DNA of 64,000 nt. It comes from Megalonaias nervosa (Eukaryota; Mollusca; Bivalvia; Unionida; Unionidae). The notes under the pieces are model-generated. The model worked only from the letters and a program-made list of their open reading frames with translations. It had not been told where the DNA came from and searched no databases. Position numbers and translations under genes: made by a program. Below are positions 11,816 through 23,815 of the stretch, piece after piece. Where the stretch lies: positions 1 through 64,000 of the forward strand of contig JAECUM010093730.1 in assembly GCA_016617855.1 (NCBI GenBank), in the 5' to 3' direction. Position 1 is the first letter of the stretch, and each line of letters opens with the position of its first letter.

Positions 11816-12170
11816 ATTTCGAAACATTTGAACTTCAGATGCACCTGGAGTATGCCAGGCGCCTAATAGATGAGCTGGCCATCGAGGCCATAGCAGAAAG
11901 TGCCAGGATAGAGGAGGAGGAAGAGGAAAAAAAGAAGAAAGAAGAGGAAAAGGAAAGGATCCAGCCTCACCTCATACTGGGCCCTTTTGTGTGAGGTCAA
12001 ACCTGAGGTGAGGATGCCTCCACAGCTACAACCAGCACCACAACCACAACAACGTCAGCTACAGAGACCAGTACCAGTACCAGAGATAAGGAGACCTCAT
12101 CATCTCCGATTGCAAAATAGAAGGCAGATTAAGTCTTCATTATCCCTGATAGGGAAACTGGGATGATGAG
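11814..12170 (+). other. Two short coding-like segments, charged then Pro/Gln-rich
   Basis: I do not recognise this sequence. In one frame (about 11814-11993) it reads as an amphipathic segment (MHLEYARRLIDELAIEAIAE) followed by a Glu/Lys run of coiled-coil character, ending at TGA. In a shifted frame (about 11990-12164) it reads as a Pro/Gln/Arg-rich stretch ending at TGA after SLIGKLG. The codon pattern and composition differ from the A/T-rich surroundings. It could be the decayed ORF1 of the element whose 5' region precedes it, a processed gene fragment, or chance. Confidence 0.3.
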
Positions 12171-12369
12171 GTCACACAACTCCCCTTTGCGCTCCCAAGA
12201 ACAAATGTAAATTGGGAGCAGGAATGGAGCCGCAGTTGTGTCTGTGGGACCCGGCCTGGGAGGTGCCAGCATTAAGCAGGCGTATCTGAACCTCAGAAAA
12301 AACAGCACTTCTCAGGGCTAACCAGATCTCTAGAAAAGATACACTGCTCAAGTTCCCAAGAAAATATAA

Positions 12370-12445
12370 TTGTGTGTGTATGTGTGTATGTATCTGTGTG
12401 TTTGTATGCGTACGCGTACGTTTGTTTGTGTGTGTGTGTTTGCAT
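12370..12445 (+). repeat. Imperfect (TG)n microsatellite
   Basis: An interrupted TG/TGTA tract lies at the left edge of the 12.4-23.8 kb repeat cluster. Confidence 0.8.
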
Positions 12446-12459
12446 GCCTGCTCGTACGT

Positions 12460-14200
12460 TTGTGGAGGGGGGATTTTTTACTTCGAGAAATAGTTCGTTT
12501 CATGAGGAAATCAAAATGTGGGAAAAGTGCATTTATTTGACAGAAAATATTTTTGCGGAAGTTAAATAGCATTTAAGTCATTTTTTCATACAAACTAATT
12601 ACAATAAAATGGAGGACATGAGTAATGGAGGATATGATTGGATGGGAATCTTAAATGACCATTGTTTATTTTTTTCAGAAAAAAAAGAAATGTCTATATA
12701 TAAAATGACTATAATCTCCGAGTTTTCTTTAGACAGGCTATACATTATTTCACATTTCATGACAATTCTGGGACTATGTTGAAGGATTTAATGTGTCTAA
12801 AGTCTTAAAATTCAATCTTCACCGAATGCATTTTATGATTTTAGTGTAATATTTGTTCTTTCTTAATATGAAGTTTCAATGGAACTGTTGCATTTTGTCA
12901 TCCACCGGGACGAAACGGTTCTCATTTATGGTGGCCATGTACAAAAAAAAGGGGGGGGGGTCTGCGGAAATGTCTCACCTGCCAATGATGCTGTGATGAC
13001 CTAGTTTTCGGAAGACAGGAGTCCTAAATTTATGTACTTGCAAATAGCATTACCGTAACAAAGTTTCGGTTAAGTAGAGCCTTTGATGTAGAACGTATAC
13101 GATTTTCAAATACGTTAACACATAATCGGTACAGTGTTGATCACACCAGACAATTTATTAAAAAATGACTTAAGATATACAATTCAAATTGTCACGATGG
13201 CTATATTATGTAGAGAGACATCGTTGTATGCATGAATGAAACGTGTAGAATTTAGCCTTCATGGATTGATGGCTCCTGTGTACAGGTGGACGCTACAACG
13301 TATTTGACTTTGGATAGAACCGGAAAATTAAAATTCAATCTTATATATATATATATATACGCTGTAAGACTTTTTAAGTTGGAGGTATTTATAATATATT
13401 TTCCATACCAACTGTCTTTATGGTTCCGACGGAATTCCTGGTGATGTTCCATTCCATATCTAGTTAGGACACACAAATTGTTTATACTCCTGCTGTTTGA
13501 AGATTGCATCTTATTTACACCGACGTCCATTTAAAATTTCTATAAACTAGTACCATTAGCAGTCTAATGTGTGGGGAAGGTACATGAGTTACATTATTTA
13601 AAAAAGCGTGTAATTATGCAGAAATGAGAAATTATAAGAACGGATTAAATTTTGTTTACAAATGACTAAACTTTATGAATTGCTGTATGCATAAATCTGC
13701 TAATTTTCACATGTACATTGAAACAGGTCATTAATCATGAAAATATTAGGGTAACACGAATGTCATAGGTACGTGAACAATATCTGCCGAAATGTAATAA
13801 GCCGAGTTTTATTTTTAGATTTTAGGTGATTTCCAGTACTCCATTGCTTAATAATGTTAAAAATAAAAAATTAAACTCTATGACATAAAAAATTAAAATT
13901 TACCTGATTATTTTGATTTCTGTTTAAGTTGTTTAATCATTGTGTTTAGCTAGCATTGGACAACTTTCGAATTTCGTCTGTTTATCGGTCGATATTGTAT
14001 TTGAAAATTACTGATCATAAACTCACTATTTGAGTCATTGAAAGCACCACCACCAAAATAGCAACATCGGCAGCATCTACTAATAATAATTTAAATATTA
14101 GCACTAATTTCATCTATTTACTATCAAAACCGATGATGACGATGAAGACGATGCCAATTATAATGCCGACAGAGATGATGAGAATAATTAATTTATCTTT
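12460..14200 (+). repeat. Segmental repeat unit R1
   Basis: First of five diverged copies of a long noncoding unit. Ordered landmarks are: gaaatagttcgtttcat (12484), gggaaaag then tttatttgacag (12518-12545), ggctatacattatttcac (12736), aatatgaagtttcaatgg (12869), gatgacctagttttcgg (12996), gtgtacaggtggacgct (13276), a short (TA)n at 13342-13361, ataccaactgtctttatggt (13406), and tctaatgtgtggggaagg (13562). No conserved frame runs through it. It may be a non-autonomous element or a local segmental duplication. Confidence 0.75.
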
Positions 14201-14782
14201 TTATGTAAGCAATAGTTACTAAGACGGTGCACCAAATTATTTTATAACAATTTTGTAACATAAAGCCCGTCGTTAGTCCCCTCCCCCGCCATCCCTCGAA
14301 ATAGTTACTGAATATTATTTTTATTTTGTCTTAACAAAGACAGAAAACCAATAGCATATTCGGCAACAACGATAATAAATATTAAACATTAAATACAATA
14401 TTACTCGTCGTTATGTGATCCAGTCAACCTGTGGGATTTTTCTTCCCTCTGGAATTAATACATTTCATAAGTAAACAAAGAAGTTGGAAAAGAGCGTTTA
14501 TTTGACAGAAAATATTGTTGCGGAAGACAAATAGCATTTCAGTCATTTTCATCCAAAGCAATTACAATAAAATGGAAGACCTGAGTAAAGGAAGATTTGA
14601 CTGAATGTGAATTTGAAATGAACATTGTTTATCTTTCTCACGAAAAAAGCCCCAATTAATTAATGAATTTTTTTTTTTTTTTTTGTCTAAACAAAGACAG
14701 AAAATCAATAGTATATTCAGCCGACCATTTTTATCTAACTCAAGAAAAAAAAATGTCTCTCTCTCTCTCTCCATATAAGTTT

Positions 14783-14846
<64 letters not shown>

Positions 14847-15850
14847 ACAAGCTATATATTATTTCATATTTCATAAAATTTTTGAGGACTAATTTAAACG
14901 TTTTAACGTTTCTGAAATCATCAAATTCCATCTTCACCAAAAGCATTTTAGATTTTAGTGTAATATTTTGTTCTTTCTTAATATGAAGTTTCAACGGAAC
15001 TGTTACATCATGTCATATATTCGGATGAAACGGCTCTCATTCATGGTGGTCATGTGGGTATAAAGGGTTCTGCGGAATTCTGTCTCACCTGCCAATGGCA
15101 CTATGATGACCTGGTTTTCTGGGAACAGGAGTCCTAAATTTATGTACATGTTAATAGTATTACAATGTCAAATTTTCAGATAAGTACAACCTTTGATGCA
15201 GAAAGTGTACGATTTTCAAATACGTAAACACAGAATCTACAGTGTTGACCACTCCAGAAAATTTGTTAAAAAATAACTTTTGATATAAAGTCTAAATAGT
15301 GTATAAGGACTACTCATAGGACAATGTAGAAGTGTGCTGTTTAGGAGAGTGTTATAATATGTAGAGATATATCGTTTTATGCATGAATGAGACGTGTAGA
15401 ATTAAACCTTAATAGATTGATGGCTCCCGTGTACAGGTGGACGTTAAAAGCATGTTTGACTGTGAATCTCAATTATTCACTCAACTGAAACGGGAAAATT
15501 CAAATTCAGTCATGTCATTTTATTTTTTAATATGGATAAAATGACAATTCTAACTTTAAATCAGTCAGTTGTCTCGCAATGTACTGCTTTTACCCCACTA
15601 AATATGGACTTAAAAAAACACGGCTTGTAACAAGCTATGATCAATACTGCTTTCAGTTTCACACACTTACATATATACAACTGGGGTACAACGCGCGATA
15701 CAACTTTTAAGTTGGAGGAGTTAATCATATTTTCCATACCAAATGTCTTTGTGGTTCCCATGGAATTCCTGGTGATATTCCTTTCCATGTGTAATTAGGT
15801 CACACAAATTGTTCATACTCCAGCTGTGTTAAGTTTGTACCTTATTTGAT
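14200..15850 (+). repeat. Segmental repeat unit R2
   Basis: Second copy, with the same landmark order as R1: gggaaaag plus tttatttgacag near 14488-14515, the ggctatatattatttc-type block after the TA tract, aatatgaagtttcaacgg at 14980, gtgtacaggtggacg at 15430, and ccataccaaatgtctttg at 15735. Unlike R1 it carries a long (TA)n just before the ggctatata block. Confidence 0.75.
14785..14844. repeat. (TA)n microsatellite in R2
   Basis: About 60 bp of pure AT dinucleotide, immediately 5' of the gctatatattatttc block. Copies R3 and R5 have tracts at the same internal position. Confidence 0.95.
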
Positions 15851-16042
15851 TGGTATTGGTAAGAGGAGGTGCCAAATTATTTTATAACATTTCTGTAGCA
15901 TAAAAGCCCGTCGTTAGCCTCATTCCCCCCTCGCCAAGCCCCGAAATATTACTGAATATTATTGCCCTTGTGTCTAAACAATACAGAAAATCAATATTAT
16001 ATTCAGCATACCATTTTTTAAACTTCATGTCACAAAAAAGAA

Positions 16043-16043
<1 letters not shown>

Positions 16044-16097
<54 letters not shown>
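16044..16097. repeat. (TA)n microsatellite in R3, first
   Basis: A pure dinucleotide tract at the same internal position as the tracts in R2 and R5. Confidence 0.95.
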
Positions 16098-16098
<1 letters not shown>

Positions 16099-16928
16099 CC
16101 GTTTTGACAGGCTATACATTATTTCACATGGAACTAATTTAAATGTTTAACGTGTCTGAAATCGTAACATTCCATCTTTACCGAAAGCATTTTCAGATTT
16201 TAGTGTAATATTTTGTTCTTCCTCAATATGAAGTTTCAGTGGATCTGTTATATCCTGCCATCCATCCGGATGAAACGGCTCTCATTCATGGTGGACATGT
16301 GCATAAAAAGGGTTCTTCGGAACTCGGTCTCACCTGCCAATTGCGCCATGATGACCTAATCTTCCGGGGAGAGAAGTCCTAGATTTATGAACATGTAAAT
16401 AGTATTACCATATAGAAGTTTCAGTTAAACACAGCCTTTGACGTAGAAAGTATACGAGTTTCAAATACGTTAACACATAATCTATACAGTGTTGACAACT
16501 TCAGAAAGTGTATTTAGAAAACGAGCATAGATGTACAGTCCAAATTCTGTATAAGAACAACTCATTGGACCATTTGGAATTGTGCTATTTAGGAGAAGAT
16601 GTTTATAATATGTAGAGAGATCAATTTTTCATGCATGAATGAAACGTGTAGAATCTAGCCTTCATAGATTGATGGTGCTTGTGTAGAGGAGGAAGCTACA
16701 GCATGTTTGACTGTGGATCTCATGTATTCACGCAATAGAACCGGGAAAATTAAAATTTAAATCATATAATTTTATTTTTAATGTGGATGTAATGACAGTT
16801 TTAACTTTAAATCAGTCAGTTGTCTCGCAATGTACTGCTTTTACCCCCCTAAATATGGATTTAAAAAAAAAAATCATGGCTTTGTCGCAAGCTAAGATCA
16901 ATACTACTTTCAGTCAGTCCCCCCCCCC

Positions 16929-16930
<2 letters not shown>

Positions 16931-17000
<70 letters not shown>
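16931..17000. repeat. (TA)n microsatellite in R3, second
   Basis: A 70-bp dinucleotide tract at the position where R1 has a short TA tract (13342-13361), next to the gactttttaagttgga block. Confidence 0.95.
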
Positions 17001-17002
<2 letters not shown>

Positions 17003-17449
17003 CTTTTTAAGTTGGAATGGTTATCATGTATTTTCCATACCAAATGTATTTGTGTATTCCATGGAATTCCTGGCGATATGTCAATTCCATTTCTAATTAG
17101 GTCAGACAAATTGTTCACATACCCCAGCTGTTTGAAGCTTGTACCTTATCTAAAGCCACGTCCATTTAAAATTTCTATAAGCTATTACCATTAGCAATCT
17201 AATGTGTGGGGAAGGTACATTGATTACATTATTTCAAATAATCATGTACTATGCAGAAATGAGGAATTATAACTTTTGTTTACAAAGGACTAAACTTTAT
17301 GAACTGTTGTATACATAAATCTACTAATATATCTTTACAATAGTAACATGTACGTTGAGAAAGGTCATTCAGCTTGAAAATACTAGGGTAACACTAATGC
17401 TATTCTATTTTCAACATTAGCATTAATTTCACATCTTGACTATCACAAC

Positions 17450-17450
<1 letters not shown>

Positions 17451-17484
<34 letters not shown>
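17451..17484. repeat. (GAT)n microsatellite
   Basis: Eleven GAT triplets in a row. R1 has a shorter imperfect GATGAC tract at 14132-14150 in the same context. Confidence 0.9.
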
Positions 17485-17485
<1 letters not shown>

Positions 17486-17695
17486 CGACAATGATGCCAA
17501 TAATGATGCCGAAAAAGATGATGAGAATAATCAATTTATTTTTTTAGGAAAACAATAATTGGTAAGACGACGGACCAAATTATTTTATAATATTTTTGTA
17601 ACATAAAGCCCATCGTTAGTCCCCTCGCCCCACCACCACCCGAAATAGTTACAGAATATTATATTTATTTTGTTAAAACACGTACAGAAAATCAA

Positions 17696-19262
17696 TTCAA
17701 TAATCAAATGCTTCAAATTTCCAATTACACTCCTTTTGCTCGACCCTTTAATAGCCTATTGCATCACTTGATTAGCAATGAGATCGATTTCCACCTGTCG
17801 TTGTATTCTACTCATCTGTGGTAGTCTTCTCTCTCCTATTTCTCCCAATTCCTTCTCCTCTTCCTCCCCGACTTTCTCCAAATTCCTTCTCCTCCTCCTC
17901 GACTTCTCAATACTCCTTCTCCTCCACTTTCTCCTCCAGACTCCTTTTCCTCCTCCTCCACCTTCTCTCCACCGACTAGACTTCTGTCGACTTCGACTGA
18001 TCGGCTAGTATCAATTACGTCTCCACCACTTAGAGACTCGGGACTCAATTGAACCGGAAGTTCTCTGCCCCCTAAAACTCTTCCTGTGAAAACAAAAGGA
18101 CGGTACAATATTTTTCCTTAGCCCTCTCATCTCACACTACATACAGCCTATCATCAGATAACGGCTATTAAATTTCTTCGGTCACGCATTCATTCACATC
18201 GAGATACCCATACGTTCTTGTATGGTAAAACAAACGTCATAATACAGCATGGTATCAATTACTTCTTATACATACGTCAGTAAATTGCGTCACATTCGTA
18301 AATATTCCTAATCCTGTTATACTAAACAATATCACAATAATCAGACGCATTTCTTTACCTTACACTCATACAAAGTACACAAATATTCAAATATCCATGC
18401 TCTGATATATGCATAGGTCCATAGTAACTAATCTTACATACTTCAACCATTCCAAATTCACAATTCAAGCATGTGTAAACTCTGACATAACGCATTAATA
18501 AATGCGCTAGTGTACTAAGAAGTGACCTAACTGCGAATTACAAAATTAATTCTGACAACAAGCTAACAATCTACATAATTCCGCCTCGCATCTAATAATT
18601 CTCTACATAGGCTCAAGCCAAATTCTCAAATATGCATGTAAATGAAAAGCTACAAAAGTAATTCTACATACTAAACGATACTAGTAATTAAGTATACATA
18701 CTACAAATAATTACAATTATGATGCCGTAATATTCTGCAAAAATCGAGCGAATAACTTACTGACCTTTTCGAAGCGTTGTCTTTCCTTAGAATCTACCTC
18801 TACGTTTTAAGGCCAAATTACGAGTGGTTCTCTCGGAGTAACCCTATTGCTCAGTAATCTGTCTAGGCGAAACTAAATTTGTTTCTTAGAGTTCTGAAAG
18901 TTATAATTCGGCCTTCATTGTAATCACACCCTCTATCTCAATTCTGATTGGATATCGCTGTGAACCGATCCAATGCAACTTAGCGGGCAATGTCCCTCTC
19001 GCTGTCTGTCAACGTAGAGACGGATGAGAACACGCCTCGTTCACCCCGCGGGCTTCCCTCTGATCTTAGGACTAAGCTGTAACACATAGGTGTGAAGTGA
19101 TGCGATATATCGCCTGTGCCAATTCAAGATTCCGGTCTCCGGCCGGTCATGTAACATTGCATAAGAGTTTAACACTAGCCCTCGGCAATCTTTAGACATC
19201 AAACACAATGCCGCAGTAATATTATAGCTTATACATGACTTTATAGCTGGGGCTTAGTAAAC
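17696..19262. other. Unclassified 1.6-kb insert interrupting the repeat unit
   Basis: On the left R3 stops after acagaaaatcaatt, and on the right unit sequence resumes with atgtgatatagtctacctatggga, which matches 14415-14440. The sequence in between has no counterpart in the other units. It includes a pyrimidine-rich tract (17825-17960) and a more GC-balanced segment (18740-19180). I saw no coding frame, inverted termini or clear target duplication. A solo LTR or other noncoding element is possible but unproven. Confidence 0.5.
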
Positions 19263-20560
19263 GTGACATGTGATATAGTCTACCTATGGGACTTTTTTCC
19301 TTCGAGAAATGGTTCATTTCATAAGGAAATCAGAAAGTGGGAAAAGAGCATTTATTTGACACAAAATATTGTTGTGGAAGTTAAAATAGCATTTAAGTCA
19401 TTTCATCCAAACCAATTACAATGAAATGGAGGACCCGAGTAAAGGAGGATATGACAGGATGGGAATCTTAAATGGCCATTGTTTATTTTTCTCATAAAAA
19501 AGAAATGTCTATATATAAAATGACTATAATCTCCGAGTTTTCTTTAGACAGGCTATACAATATATCACATTCACGACAATTCTGGGACTATGTTGAAAGA
19601 TTTAATGTGTCTAAAGTCTTAAAATTCAATCTTCACCGAATGCATTTTATGATTTTAGTGTAATATTTGTTCTTTCTTAATATGAAGTTTCAATGGAACT
19701 GTTACATTTTGTCATCCACCAGGATGAAATGGTTCTCATTTATGGTGGCCATGTACAAAAAAGGGGGTTCTGCGGAAATATCTCACCTGCTAATGGCGCT
19801 ACGATGACCTAGTTTTCGGAGTCCTAAATTTATGTACTTGCAAACAGCATTACCGTAACAAAGTTTCGGTTAAGTGGCATCAGGTCACAATTAATAGTTC
19901 TGGTTCAGTACCCACGAATGTAGTCCCAGTCTATTTTTAGAGCATCTTTTCCTGTCTCCGTTTGGTGGTGATACAAGAGTTAGATTTAGGCATTCTTGGT
20001 ATGGATTTAAAAGCAATTGTTTGTTCTTTAGAATATGAGCTTATGGTGTGGTTGTCTGTGTGTATTTCGGCGACAGTGCACAGTGAGTAATAAGGCCTTG
20101 GTGATGATCCGGAAGAGAAATATGTGTTCCGTTGCACGTTGGTCTGTTGACAGTCAAGCCTTTCAAAAAAAATGCCGGTGAACCTTTGACAAGAATTTCA
20201 CCGTGAAGTCGTCTTTGAAGGTAGTTTAGATTAACATATGATTTGTATTGATTGTCACACAGTGGAAAGTTCAGTACTGAGAAACAAATGTAGAGAATAT
20301 ATAGTAAAATTAATTGTGTTCTAGGGCCAAGTAGAGGCTTTGATGTAGAACGTATACGATTTTCAAATATGTTAGCACAGACTCTGTACAGTGTTGATCA
20401 CTCCAGACAATGTCTTAAAAAAGGACTTAAGATATACAATTCAAATTGTCTATAAGGACTACTCATAGTACAATGTAGACGTGCTATTTAGGAGAAGATG
20501 GTTATAATATGTAGACATACATCGTTGTATGCATGAATGAGACGTGTAGAACTTTATGGA
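19262..20560 (+). repeat. Segmental repeat unit R4
   Basis: Fourth copy, closest to R1 by eye: gaaatggttcatttcat (19304), gggaaaagagcatttatttgac (19339), ggctatacaatat (19551), aatatgaagtttcaatgg (19680), gatgacctagttttcgg (19804). The long TA tract is absent. About 450 bp (19878-20333) without counterpart interrupts it; unit sequence resumes at taggctttgatgtagaacg, matching 13076. Confidence 0.75.
19878..20333. other. Insert of about 450 bp within R4
   Basis: Sequence between aagtttcggttaagt and gaggctttgatgtagaac has no match in R1, where these two blocks are adjacent (13064-13095). No motif or protein similarity was recognised on either strand, and no inverted termini are obvious. Confidence 0.5.
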
Positions 20561-21120
20561 GGGGGATTACCGCCGTAATTCTATCCATGTATTTTCTATT
20601 CTTCCTTGATGCATTATTGTTGTTGTTGTTGTTGTTTTAAGGTTTAACGCCATTTTTCAGCACAAGATAGGCTATACATGGCGGCCAGTATTAATGGTGG
20701 AGGAAGAACCCTGGAAAATCCCGGGAAGAACCACCGACCCACGAGAAGCTACTGGCGGGCTTTCTCACGTACCCACGTTAGCCGAGCCTGGACTCGAACT
20801 CACGCAGACAGAGGTGAGATGGCAGTGATCCGTAACGGTCAGCGCTTTAGACCACTCGGCCACTCGGGGCCCCCTGATGCATTATTGTAAATGGCTGATT
20901 GCAAGTGTTACTTTCATAATTCTGTCCATGTATATTGTATTCTTCATTGATGCAAACTGTACTTGGTAGTTTGCAAGTGCTACTTTCCTTCTACATTATT
21001 GTAAATGACTGCTTGCAAGTGATACATTCCTAATTCTAGTCATGAATTTTCTATTCTTCACTGCTGCATACTGTAAATGGCTGCTTGCAAGTGCTTAGAT
21101 CTACTTTCCTTCTGCGTCAT
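20560..21120 (+). repeat. Degenerate tandem repeat, about 110-bp unit
   Basis: Recurring blocks ggctg(a/c)ttgcaagtg, tactttccttctgc and taattctgtccatgtat...tattcttc appear four to five times. A SINE (20620-20874) has inserted into one unit. Confidence 0.6.
20620..20874 (-). mobile_element. tRNA-headed SINE (family S1), with 13-bp target duplication
   Basis: On the minus strand the element starts with a tRNA-like head carrying box A (TGGCCGAGTGG, plus 20852-20862) and box B (GAGTTCGAGTCC, 20790-20801), as in Leu/Ser-type tRNAs. It continues through a conserved body and ends with tggcgttaaacc followed by (AAC)n. Identical 13-bp flanks, tgatgcattattg, lie at 20607-20619 and 20875-20887. RNA polymerase III transcription and LINE-assisted insertion are known for such SINEs. 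This is the best preserved copy in the window with 51220-51480. Confidence 0.88.
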
Positions 21121-21310
21121 TGTGTCTTACAGTTTGTCAGCTACTGAACTGATTCTGTAGTTTGTCGTATGGAAAATGCTATGTCAGTTATTACAAGTTT
21201 TTGCTATTCTATTTATAAACTTATTATATCACAAGTTACATCGTTCCAACTGTTGATTTTATTCTGCATTGCACAGATTTTGCCTTGCAAGACCGTAATT
21301 TCAAAATATT

Positions 21311-21400
21311 CTCTTAGTCCATGCTTTATGACATATTGCACTCTTAGTCCATGCTTTATGACATATTGCACTCTTAGTCCATGCTTTATGACATATTGCA
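21311..21400 (+). repeat. 30-bp tandem repeat, three identical copies
   Basis: The unit ctcttagtccatgctttatg plus acatattgca occurs three times without a mismatch. Exact identity implies recent expansion. Confidence 0.97.
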
Positions 21401-22351
21401 CCTTCTAAAATCATGATTATAACGGAGCATCAAGCATGTTGCAAGTTAGCATCACAGATGTTAGCATAAAATAATGCCTCATTATGACAACAGATGGCGC
21501 TGTGAAACGTCAATTTCTTACAATGACTACTCCCCTGACCCTAGCAAACAAGGTTATACCATTTTACGGCATGTTTGGGCGTCTTTTTTAAAATATCATT
21601 CGAATTATATTGCTGCATTACAGTCAGCTGGTTTCCCAGAATATTAACTGTATGAAGGGAGGTGGCCTGCAAGAAGCATAAAACAAATTAAATATATCAA
21701 ATTGTATTCAATTAGATGTATACACAATGTTATATTTCCGCTGACCCTGCCCACCCCATTTTTATTTTGGACACTTTGTGGGTGTAAATTACCGCTGTCG
21801 CACGGTGGCAGAATAGGGTAGTCGCTTACAAGCAAGGTATAAGGGTCCTAATTTGTTTATATATTCTCGTTCACAATGTTATCAATATAGTGCATGATTA
21901 TTATTTTATAGTAATGTATTGGAAATTCTGCATTTTGCATCAGTAAAGACCTCATACGGTTTGAACACATTGCAGATAATTGTACCTCAAGGACGTACTT
22001 TCTCTTTCTTGTCTATTCACGAGAGAGAGAGAGAGAGAGAGAGGGTTCTGTTTCTCACCGAATATAGTTGGCTTATGTCTCAATAGCTTTACTCACCATG
22101 TGACTGCTTCATACAAAAAGTGGTTGATCAGGATCAGATTAATGCAGTTTTGGATTGAAAGATAGTTACGGACGATTATTTTTATCGGGCCAGAGAAAAA
22201 TATTCTTTGGGACCAGTAAAACGTCCAGATCTTTAAAACAAATGAGACTTTAGCAATTGTGTCACGCAAATTTCGGTCTCGTCGAAATGATATGTTTTGA
22301 TCCCGCCAGATATGTGTTTTGTGCACTGCGAAATATCGCGCTCATTATGTT

Positions 22352-22419
<68 letters not shown>

Positions 22420-22530
22420 CTTTGTACCCCCTACCGATTTAAAAAGGAAAAAACATAAATGAGATAAAATAACAATACATAGAACTAAATCAGTTCATTC
22501 ATCGATTGATAATTTAAAACCTGATTGTGT
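21400..22530. other. Unassigned spacer with microsatellites
   Basis: No gene or known element was recognised. It holds (GA)n at 22021-22043 and a 64-bp (TA)n at 22354-22417. Confidence 0.6.
22354..22417. repeat. (TA)n microsatellite
   Basis: A pure TA tract, not embedded in one of the R units. Confidence 0.95.
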
Positions 22531-22897
22531 ACAATGTACTCGTCGTTATGTGATCCAGTCAAAGTTTGGGATTTTTTCTTCCCTCTGGAATTAATATATT
22601 TCATAAATAAAGAAAGAAGTGGGAAAAGAGCATTTATTTGACAGAAAATATTGTTGCGGAAATTAAATAGCATTTAGGTCATTTTCATCCAAACCAGTTA
22701 CAATAAAATGGAGGACCTGAGTAAAGGAAGATATGACTGAATGGGAATTTTAAAGTATCACTGTTTATCTTTCTCACGAAAAAAGCCCCGAATTAGTTAA
22801 TGAATTTTATTTTTATTTTGTCTAAACAAAGACAGAAAATCAACAGTATATTCAGCCTACCATTTTTATCTAACTCACGAAAAAGAAGTCTCTCTCT

Positions 22898-22991
<94 letters not shown>

Positions 22992-23815
22992 ACAGGCTAT
23001 ATATTATTTCGTATTTCATGAGATTTCTGGGGACTAATTTAAACGTTTTAACGTTTCTGAAATCATCAAATTCCATCTTTACCGAAAGCATTTTAGATTT
23101 TAGTGTCATATTTTGTTCTTTTTTAACATGATGTTTCAACGGAACTGTTACATCATGTCATATATTCGGATGAAACGGTTCTCATTCATGGTGGTCATGT
23201 GGGTATAAAGGGTTCTGTAGAATTCTGTCTCACCTGCCAATGGCACTATGATGACCTGGTTTTCTGGGGACGGGAGTCCTAGATTTATGTACATGTAGAT
23301 AGTATTACCATGTCACAGTTTCAGTTAAGTACAGCCTTTGATGCAGAAAGTGTACGATTTTCAAATACGTTAACACAGAATCTGCAGTGTTAACCACTCC
23401 AGAAAATTTATCAAAAAATTATTTTAGATGTACAGTCCAAATTGTGTATAAAGATTATTCATAGGATCATGTAGAAGTGAGCTTTTTAGGAGAAGATGGT
23501 TATAATATGTAGAGAGATATCGTTTTATGCATGAATGAAACGTGTATAATTTAGCCTTCATAGATTGATGGTTCTTGTGTACAGGTGGACGCTACAGCAT
23601 GTTTGACTTTGGATAGAATCAGAAAATTAAAATTCAAGCATATCATTTTTAATGTGGATGTTATAATAGTTTTAACTTTAAATAAATTAGTTGTCTCGCA
23701 ATATACTACTTTGTACACAATTAAACATGGATTTAAAAAAAAACTCGGGTTATAATAAGCTAAGATCAGTCCTGGTTTCAGTCTGTCGAACACACACACA
23801 CACACATATATATAT
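22530..23815 (+). repeat. Segmental repeat unit R5
   Basis: Fifth copy, closest by eye to R2: tcgtcgttatgtgatccagtc (22540), gggaaaagagcatttatttgac (22621), gaaaaaagccccgaatt (22780), a long (TA)n, ggctatatattatttc (22995), catgatgacct-type block (23245-23260), and gtgtacaggtggacgct (23576). It ends in a short (CA)n/(TA)n at 23791-23815. Confidence 0.75.
22901..22987. repeat. (TA)n microsatellite in R5
   Basis: An 87-bp tract, the longest in the window, at the same internal position as in R2 and R3. Confidence 0.95.

Larger units (their letters stand above)
15850..17695 (+). repeat. Segmental repeat unit R3
   Basis: Third copy. It begins with the ccaaattattttataac block also seen at 14231 and 17576, and lacks the gggaaaag segment. 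It then has a (TA)n tract, ggctatacattatttcac (16110), aatatgaagtttcagtgg (16226), a second (TA)n tract, ccataccaaatg (17036), and tctaatgtgtggggaagg (17199). A (GAT)n tract lies at 17451-17484. The copy ends abruptly near 17696, where the unclassified insert starts. Confidence 0.72.

Noticed and set aside
17836..18108. Minus-strand frame rich in Glu, Gly and Arg
   Set aside because: It is the translation of a pyrimidine-rich simple tract, not a protein.
20620..20874. Functional tRNA gene
   Set aside because: A and B boxes are present, but no cloverleaf with a proper acceptor stem was found, and four copies of the same body mark it as a SINE.
14663..23139. Frames encoding long Ile-Tyr repeats
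   Set aside because: They are translations of (TA)n microsatellites.
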